Source: an uncultured Rickettsiales bacterium (lineage in GTDB: Bacteria > Pseudomonadota > Alphaproteobacteria > UBA8366). Taken from it: DNA of 64,000 bases. The stretch lies in NCBI GenBank assembly GCA_913046825.1, contig CAJWTF010000003.1:11487-75486 (forward strand), in the 5' to 3' direction. Shown in pieces: positions 59,123 to 64,000 of the stretch. Numbering within the stretch: position 1 is the first letter of the stretch; each line of letters starts with the position of its first letter. The translations under genes and the position numbers were made by a program. The notes below the pieces were generated by a model, which ran no database searches, was not told where the DNA came from, and worked only from the letters and a program-made list of their open reading frames with translations.

Positions 59123-60196
59123 ATGCCAAGTGGTGAGACAATCGAACGATTTCACATAAGACGGCTATCGATCACGCCGGCGATCTCTTTACCTGAACGT
59201 TTGTCGGATGTGAAGGGTTTGGACGTTGTCTTGATTGAAGCTTGGGGCGAGAGCGGTCGCGTCGGTTATGGGGATGCGCTTCTGCTTCCGGGCGAGACAC
59301 CCGAGACGATCGAGCAGGCCTGGATGATTGCCTGTAAGTTAGCGGAGGTCAGCGTCGGCATGGCGATGGCGGATGCAATCGATCTCTACGCACCTTCGCA
59401 TTCGGTGGCCCCTCATACGGTGACCGCGCTGACGGTGGCGGTAGAGGTCGCAGCTGGCGCATTTGTATTTGACACGCCGCTTTCGGTGCCGTTGGTCGGT
59501 GTGCTTGACGCGAGCGACCCCGTAATATTTGACGATTCGTTGGCGGAAGTCGTGCAAGCGGGATATGACACCGCCCGCTTGACCCTGTCCGGAGACCTCG
59601 CCGTCGACCGTGAGGCAATCATACAGGCGCAAAGCGCCTTAGGCGGATCAATGGGATTGCGCCTCGATGGCGATCAAGCGTTTACGCCGGAGGATGCTTT
59701 CTCATTTGTGCGTTCGCTCGACCCATCGGGAATCGAGTGGTTGGCGCAGCCGTGCGTGGCCGGAGACTGGGAAGCTGCCACCACTGTGAAAGACGCTTCG
59801 GAGATCCCGATGGTGGTCTCTGGATTTCTCTATAATACCGAAGATATAGAGATAGCGGCGGCGATGGGTGCGGCGGATATAATCGGCCTCAAGCTCGGTC
59901 AAATGGGTGGATTTTCCACTCTTCAGAGAGTGTTGAACACCGCAGGGGAAAATGGTTTGGGTGTTTATCTCGGCGGGGGATTGCAGAGTGATTTATCGAC
60001 ATTTTGGGAGGCAAGCGCCCTTGCGTCACATGCCTCCGTAATCTCCAATCTCACAGGAATTGGCATTGCCCTTGAGCCGTTATTGGCATCAGGAATCAGC
60101 CGGGTGAACGGTTCGGCTTCGGTGGAAGTCGACGGACAGCCCGTGCTATCCCCTGACACGTTGGAGCAATGCTGCGTCCAGGAGCTAGCGTTCTAG
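59123..60196 (+). CDS. Enolase-superfamily protein lacking usual metal ligands
   Basis: A 357-residue mandelate racemase/muconate lactonizing enzyme-like protein. The capping domain and barrel are present, with L-R-L-D-G-D-Q (Asp182) and G-L-K-L-G-Q-M-G-G (Lys257) in the usual places. However, the strand that normally reads (I/V)-E-(Q/E)-P is L-A-Q-P (Ala208), the strand that normally ends D-E is V-V-S-G, and the catalytic K-x-K strand reads R-L-T-L. Two metal ligands and the base lysines are therefore missing by this alignment. The fold should be intact, but activity of the usual type is doubtful. Confidence 0.8.
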   Translation: MPSGETIERFHIRRLSITPAISLPERLSDVKGLDVVLIEAWGESGRVGYGDALLLPGETPETIEQAWMIACKLAEVSVGMAMADAIDLYAPSHSVAPHTVTALTVAVEVAAGAFVFDTPLSVPLVGVLDASDPVIFDDSLAEVVQAGYDTARLTLSGDLAVDREAIIQAQSALGGSMGLRLDGDQAFTPEDAFSFVRSLDPSGIEWLAQPCVAGDWEAATTVKDASEIPMVVSGFLYNTEDIEIAAAMGAADIIGLKLGQMGGFSTLQRVLNTAGENGLGVYLGGGLQSDLSTFWEASALASHASVISNLTGIGIALEPLLASGISRVNGSASVEVDGQPVLSPDTLEQCCVQELAF

Positions 60197-60202
60197 GGTC
60201 GC

Positions 60203-61093
60203 TTAGGCTGCAGGACGATCGCCGATTTGGGTGCGGTGCATGACCCGGCGTTGTCCTGCGTCAAAGGAGTCACGGCGGTGCATTACCGTCCGGTTGTCCC
60301 AGAACACCACGTCTCCGACCTGCCATTGATGATGCCATGTATGCTCCTCACGGGTCGTGTGCTGCCAGATTTCATCGAGCAGCGCTTCCGATTCGTCGAC
60401 CGACATTCCCATGATGTATGCGTTTAGACGGCGACCGAGATAGAGGACCTCGCGGCTACTTTCGGGATGCGTGCGAATGATTGGGTGAATGGCGCCTGGG
60501 CATTTGCTGACATCAATGACTTCATCCATGCCCGCGCGCAGAAAGCCGCCGCTCGTCATGCTCGAATCGTGTTTGATCGACAGACCTTCGAGTTTGGCGC
60601 GCAAATCAGCGGGCAAGGCGTCCAGCGCCATATACATATTGCAGAAACCCGTATTGCCGCCGTGATCCGGAATTTCCAGCGAATAGAGAGCGCTGCCGAT
60701 TGGCGGAACATCGACATAATTCATGTCGGTGTGCCAGATTGCTTCGCCATCGCCGAGGCTTCCGATCGGCACACCGTTCTCTTTGACGTTGGAGATCACC
60801 ATGATCTCCGGTAGCCCATTGACCGCCTGTTGGCCGTTCTCCTGCGGCGGTGCCAGGTCGAGATCGCCGAAGAGCTGGCTAAAGGCGACAAGCTCTGCAT
60901 CGCTGATGTTTTGATCGCGAATCAGCACGACGAGATTGTCGATCAGAGCATTGCGGATTAACCGGTAGGTATCGTTGTCGACATTCGCAAGGTCGACCCC
61001 TCGAATTTCCGCGCCCAGCGCATCCGAGGCCGGAATGATCGTGAGATTTCCGTAGCGGGAAGAATCCGTTGCCTGTGTGGTTTTAGTTTCCAT
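60203..61093 (-). CDS. TauD/TfdA-family 2-oxoglutarate dioxygenase (6)
   Basis: A 296-residue oxygenase. I-W-H-T-D-M-N-Y gives the proximal HxD, H-G-G-N-T-G-F-C-N-M the 2OG-Thr block, and W-D-N-R-T-V-M-H-R-R the distal His, with Arg in R-V-M-H-R-T. The start is ATG 61093. GGAGGT lies 5-10 nt upstream, inside the last codons of the IclR gene. The gene is therefore probably cotranscribed and coupled with that regulator. It is convergent with the enolase-like gene (6 bp between stops). Confidence 0.92.
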   Translation of the reverse strand: METKTTQATDSSRYGNLTIIPASDALGAEIRGVDLANVDNDTYRLIRNALIDNLVVLIRDQNISDAELVAFSQLFGDLDLAPPQENGQQAVNGLPEIMVISNVKENGVPIGSLGDGEAIWHTDMNYVDVPPIGSALYSLEIPDHGGNTGFCNMYMALDALPADLRAKLEGLSIKHDSSMTSGGFLRAGMDEVIDVSKCPGAIHPIIRTHPESSREVLYLGRRLNAYIMGMSVDESEALLDEIWQHTTREEHTWHHQWQVGDVVFWDNRTVMHRRDSFDAGQRRVMHRTQIGDRPAA

Positions 61094-61097
61094 TGTC

Positions 61098-61874
61098 CTA
61101 ACCTCCATGTTCGTTCGTTATTGCCGTGCCGATATCTTCGGCTGCGGATTGCAATTGAGAGAGTTTCGTGAGGGCGGCTGTCGGCGCCAGACGGGCGACA
61201 GGGGCGTGGACCGCGAGCCCCGCAATAGCGTTTCCATCATGTCCGTGTATCGGCACCGCGAGGCCCATCATGCCGGTGGTGTTTTCCTGATCGTTAAGTG
61301 CATAACCTTGCCGGCGAATGTTTTTGAGCTCGTCGAGCAGCCGATTGGGGTCAGTGATTGTTTGTTCGGTAAATGTTTGTAGAGGCAGACTTTCCACGAG
61401 GCGGCGCCGCGAACGGCTATCGAGAGAGGCCAGCAGCATTTTACCGATCCCGGTGCAATGCGCGGGGACACGGCTGCCTGGTTGCAGCTGCATCCGCAAT
61501 GGCCAATCGCATTCGACCCGTTCAAGGTAGATGACTTCGGGGCCGTCCAGCATGCCGACATTGCAGGTCTCGCCCAAGGCCCCGACCAGGCGCTGGAGAA
61601 TGGCGCGAACCGTTGCCGTTTGCAGGCTCTGCTCCATGGTGCGTTCGCTCAATCGCCGCAGCCGCCGCCCCGCGGTATATCCATCGCTACCTGGTGCGCG
61701 CTCCAGCAATCCTTCATCGACGAGTTGCCGAACGATACGATGCACGGTTTGTTTGGGTAGTCCTAACCACATTGCGAGCGCGCCGATGCTGACCGGACTG
61801 GTGCGGTCGATGACCGTTTCCAATACCGTTATCGCTTTTCCCAGGGCGGAACTTGTCTGACCATCGCGGGGCAT
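61098..61874 (-). CDS. IclR-family transcriptional regulator
   Basis: A 258-residue regulator. The N-terminal winged helix-turn-helix runs I-G-A-L-A-M-W-L-G-L-P-K-Q-T-V-H-R-I-V-R-Q-L near residue 30. The C-terminal GAF-like effector domain has G-E-T-C-N-V-G-M-L-D and P-A-H-C-T-G-I-G-K-M. It probably controls its own operon, which includes dioxygenase (6), in response to a small aromatic or carboxylic effector. A candidate operator lies upstream at 61923-61941. Confidence 0.92.
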   Translation of the reverse strand: MPRDGQTSSALGKAITVLETVIDRTSPVSIGALAMWLGLPKQTVHRIVRQLVDEGLLERAPGSDGYTAGRRLRRLSERTMEQSLQTATVRAILQRLVGALGETCNVGMLDGPEVIYLERVECDWPLRMQLQPGSRVPAHCTGIGKMLLASLDSRSRRRLVESLPLQTFTEQTITDPNRLLDELKNIRRQGYALNDQENTTGMMGLAVPIHGHDGNAIAGLAVHAPVARLAPTAALTKLSQLQSAAEDIGTAITNEHGG

Positions 61875-61922
61875 GAGCCTCTCCTCCAGCGCGAATTATC
61901 CAGACCAGCTTATTCAAAACAA

Positions 61923-61941
61923 CAAAAATTTCGTATTTTTG
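61923..61941. promoter_or_regulatory. Candidate operator upstream of the IclR gene
   Basis: CAAAAAT-TTCGT-ATTTTTG is a perfect 7 bp inverted repeat with a 5 bp spacer. It lies 49 bp before the IclR gene start in an AT-rich stretch. IclR proteins bind short palindromes near their own promoters. Whether this one is bound is untested. Confidence 0.4.
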
Positions 61942-61978
61942 AGATAAATCGTCCCAATTTATAGAAATTATGTCGTCT

Positions 61979-62530
61979 TTAAATATTATTGCGGCGTATC
62001 TGCTCCCGCAGAGTCTGAAGACGTTTGTGAATGCGGGACAGATGCGGATTGGCCGTCAGTGCCAACGCGTATGCCTTGGCTGCGGCTGCGTCATTGCCGA
62101 GAACTTCGTAGCACATGCCGAGGCCCGCCAGAGCGCCGAAATGCCGAGGCTCCAGAGCCAAGACCTTTTGAATGTCATCAATTGAGGCTTGTATCCGCCC
62201 CATCGTATAGAGCACGGTCGCGCGTTTGTTCCATCCTTCGGCAAATCCCGGTTCGTGCTTTACCAATTGGTCGAAATGATCGAGCGCGATATCGAGGCGC
62301 TGCACTTGCATCGCCAGGATCCCCCGTCGGATCAACTCATTGGAAATACCGTCGCCAGATTCGATCCAGATCGACCAGATCTCCGACGTAATCTCGGAAG
62401 CGTCGGCTTTGATGTCATCGGCATTCAGGCGTTCGAAAAGACCCTCGAGACGGGGATCCTTCTGGTCGGCCTGAGCCGGAGCGACGATGGTCGCGAAGGC
62501 GAAGCCGAGTATGAGCAGAACAAATCGCAT
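61979..62530 (-). CDS. Secreted tetratricopeptide-repeat protein
   Basis: A 183-residue protein. The signal peptide M-R-F-V-L-L-I-L-G-F-A-F-A-T-I-V-A-P-A-Q-A is followed by several TPR units, such as W-N-K-R-A-T-V-L-Y-T-M-G-R-I-Q-A-S-I-D-D and F-G-A-L-A-G-L-G-M-C-Y-E. I start at ATG 62530, where the signal peptide begins. It should act in the periplasm as a protein-binding scaffold. The role is unknown. Confidence 0.82.
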   Translation of the reverse strand: MRFVLLILGFAFATIVAPAQADQKDPRLEGLFERLNADDIKADASEITSEIWSIWIESGDGISNELIRRGILAMQVQRLDIALDHFDQLVKHEPGFAEGWNKRATVLYTMGRIQASIDDIQKVLALEPRHFGALAGLGMCYEVLGNDAAAAKAYALALTANPHLSRIHKRLQTLREQIRRNNI

Positions 62531-62621
62531 GTTTGAAGGATGACGTCTCAGAATGATTGGGGCAAATCGCAATTGCGTTGGTTGTCGAACTTCGCCAAAT
62601 TGGTGTCATGACGAGCGGGCG

Positions 62622-63545
62622 ATGACAGCGGCGCAACATTTCTCCACCGACCCCACCGATGCACGGCGGTTGTTCCTGTCGGCTTGCCTGGATGCCCGGC
62701 TTCCGGTGGCGTCGTTCGAGGCGCCGCGGTCGAACCGGGACGAGCTGCCGGTCCATATCGATGTAGCCCATGCAGGACAAAGCAACGCGCCGACGGTTTT
62801 CGTTGTTTGTCCCGGAACACGCATGGCAGAGGGTCTGTGCGCGTCCGGTATCCAAACGTCGCTTCTCCGAACCGGATTGCAGATCGAAATGCCGGGTCCG
62901 ATTGCCATGGTATTGGTACATTCGGTAGTGCCGGCTGCATTCGAAGCGGCGGCATGGGACGGTCTGATCGAGCAGAGCGCCGTGGAGACCAAATGGGACG
63001 ATTCGTTGTTAGCTGCGGCTGAAGTCCGCTTCAACGTGGATCGGCAGCAAGAGAAGACGGTGACGCCGGAGGATCGTGAACGTCAGCAATGGTGTCGCCA
63101 AGTACTTGCAAATGTCGCGGAACGGTTCTTGTCGCGGGCCCAACATTTGGTTTTTCTCGACGTGCACACCGGCTCGGGACCCTATGGTGAGGCGGAAGTT
63201 GTCTCGTGCCACATGCCGGGATCGCAGGATGAAAAGCGAGCCTTGGAGCTGTTTGGTGCCCGTGCGGCGGCGGAAGGTGTTGCAATTTCTAATTTTCAGG
63301 GTCCGGTTGCACGCGGCCTGGTCTCGTCCTTGCCGGATCGTAAGTCGACCTCACTGGTCGTCGAATTTGGATGTTATTCGTTGACGACAGTCTTGGATTC
63401 GCTGTTGAGCCGGCACGAAGTCACAGGCGCCGGTGGCGAACGGTTCGACGGATTGTGCTACCCGGACGCAGCCGATTGGCGCGATCTGGTGTGGGAGGGG
63501 GCGGCCGAGATACTCCGTCTCGGGTTCCAAATCTATCGATCGTAA
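62622..63545 (+). CDS. DUF2817-type carboxypeptidase-like protein with altered metal motif
   Basis: A 307-residue protein of the DUF2817 family, which has the M14 zinc-carboxypeptidase fold. F-L-D-V-H-T-G-S-G-P-Y-G near residue 185 supplies one conserved His. The first motif, usually H-G-x-E-G, reads C-P-G-T-R-M-A-E-G (Arg67, Glu70), so the zinc His is replaced. The start is ATG 62622. Activity as a zinc hydrolase is uncertain, and a non-catalytic or different-metal role is possible. Confidence 0.7.
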   Translation: MTAAQHFSTDPTDARRLFLSACLDARLPVASFEAPRSNRDELPVHIDVAHAGQSNAPTVFVVCPGTRMAEGLCASGIQTSLLRTGLQIEMPGPIAMVLVHSVVPAAFEAAAWDGLIEQSAVETKWDDSLLAAAEVRFNVDRQQEKTVTPEDRERQQWCRQVLANVAERFLSRAQHLVFLDVHTGSGPYGEAEVVSCHMPGSQDEKRALELFGARAAAEGVAISNFQGPVARGLVSSLPDRKSTSLVVEFGCYSLTTVLDSLLSRHEVTGAGGERFDGLCYPDAADWRDLVWEGAAEILRLGFQIYRS

Positions 63546-63645
63546 GGCATTACGTGCTGAGCGCCCGACTTGGCCTTAGCGGGGTTTAAACCCCGGCCAG
63601 TACAGCCCAGAATGACTTATTGGTATTGGACAACGAACGATGATG

Positions 63646-64000
63646 CTAATTGGCAAGGCATTGGCGCACGCTCAAATGAGGTGAGGCATCCACCGCTTTC
63701 CCGCAATTCCGATATAATTTGCCGATCCATTGCTTCACCTCCGCGTCGGGCTGTGCGTTACCTGCCTTCTTCCAGGCGGATTGACGCTCCGTCTGATTTG
63801 CCGGGGAAGTTTTGGACAACTCGTTCATTAGGCGATTGACCATGTGGACGGCTTTTGTCCGGGATTCGCTGTTTTCGAAAAAGCGGGCGGCAATATCCCG
63901 ATGTGGTCCGATGGCGGTATCCAGGCCGACGTTCGCCGGTGCTTCGACGGGCAGCATGGACGCACGTTCAGTGTTCCGATATCGAGGGTGACGACCGCAG
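63646..64000 (-). CDS. Hypothetical protein (start may lie outside window)
   Basis: A minus-strand reading frame of about 118 codons is open from the window edge to a stop at 63646. The visible part includes L-P-V-E-A-P-A-N-V-G-L-D-T and H-M-V-N-R-L-M-N-E-L-S-K-T. The first internal ATG is at 63957. No family is recognised, and the frame could be chance, but its composition is protein-like. About 100 bp between the DUF2817 gene and this frame hold nothing I can identify. Confidence 0.4.
   Translation of the reverse strand, partial: CGRHPRYRNTERASMLPVEAPANVGLDTAIGPHRDIAARFFENSESRTKAVHMVNRLMNELSKTSPANQTERQSAWKKAGNAQPDAEVKQWIGKLYRNCGKAVDASPHLSVRQCLAN

Noticed and set aside
1..64000. tRNA, rRNA, prophage or insertion sequence with transposase
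   Set aside because: No cloverleaf, rRNA segment, integrase, capsid or DDE transposase sequence was recognised on either strand.

Overview
The window reads as chromosomal DNA of a moderately GC-rich alphaproteobacterium, most likely a free-living, possibly marine, Rhodospirillales-like organism. This placement is inference. It rests on a fused anthranilate synthase trpE-trpG gene behind a Trp leader peptide, a bacterial CULT-domain (cereblon-like) gene of the kind known from Magnetospirillum, palindromic intergenic repeats of alphaproteobacterial style, and the very large number of small-molecule catabolic genes. I see no rRNA, tRNA, CRISPR array, phage module, integrase or intact transposase.

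Layout. 0-3.4 kb: an amidohydrolase cut by the window edge, an RhlE-type DEAD-box helicase and an acyl-CoA ligase, all on the minus strand. 3.5-13.4 kb: a ThDP enzyme, several cupins, an isopenicillin-N-synthase-like oxygenase, an MFS transporter, then a tight plus-strand run (DJ-1/PfpI protein, phosphotriesterase homologue, DMSP-lyase-like cupin, two alpha/beta hydrolases), with two decayed genes (redoxin and Sel1-like). 13.4-19.1 kb: a minus-strand run with a MetE-like protein, a luciferase-like flavin oxidoreductase, a class III aminotransferase and an N,N-dimethylformamidase large-subunit homologue. 19.2-27.4 kb: a second class III aminotransferase, a membrane hydrolase, a lipoprotein, an oxaloacetate-decarboxylase-like enzyme, ureidoglycolate lyase, a TIM-barrel protein, a UPF0178 protein, a cupin, an SDR and a truncated flavin oxidoreductase. 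27.3-30.7 kb: an MBL hydrolase and trpEG with a complete attenuator. 30.7-36.2 kb: an amidohydrolase, tandem alpha/beta hydrolases, a CULT-domain gene with one in-frame stop, MsrA and a flavin amine oxidase. 36.2-46.3 kb: MmgE/PrpD, an aconitase-family large and small subunit pair, a TusA-like protein, a PLP dehydratase, an HpcH/HpaI aldolase, a PEP-mutase-family lyase and four TauD/TfdA dioxygenases. 46.4-53.5 kb: an FAD/GcvT-type dehydrogenase divergent from hyuA-hyuB and another dioxygenase. 53.6-64 kb: a cold-shock gene, an AtuA/HMG-lyase operon with an internally duplicated unknown protein, a VOC protein, an enolase-superfamily protein lacking metal ligands, an IclR regulator with a dioxygenase, a TPR protein and a DUF2817 protein with an altered metal site.

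How the genes fit together. Most loci look like independent small catabolic operons for amides, ureides, hydantoins, N-methyl compounds, sulfonates or other heteroatom compounds, and branched acids. Seven 2-oxoglutarate/Fe(II) oxygenase genes lie in 64 kb. The best-supported regulatory element is the trp attenuator. The most unusual items are the CULT gene with its intact tri-Trp cage but a nonsense codon, the AtuA operon with the duplicated-domain protein, the orphan dimethylformamidase-like subunit, the DMSP-lyase-like cupin and the metal-site-deficient enolase homologue.
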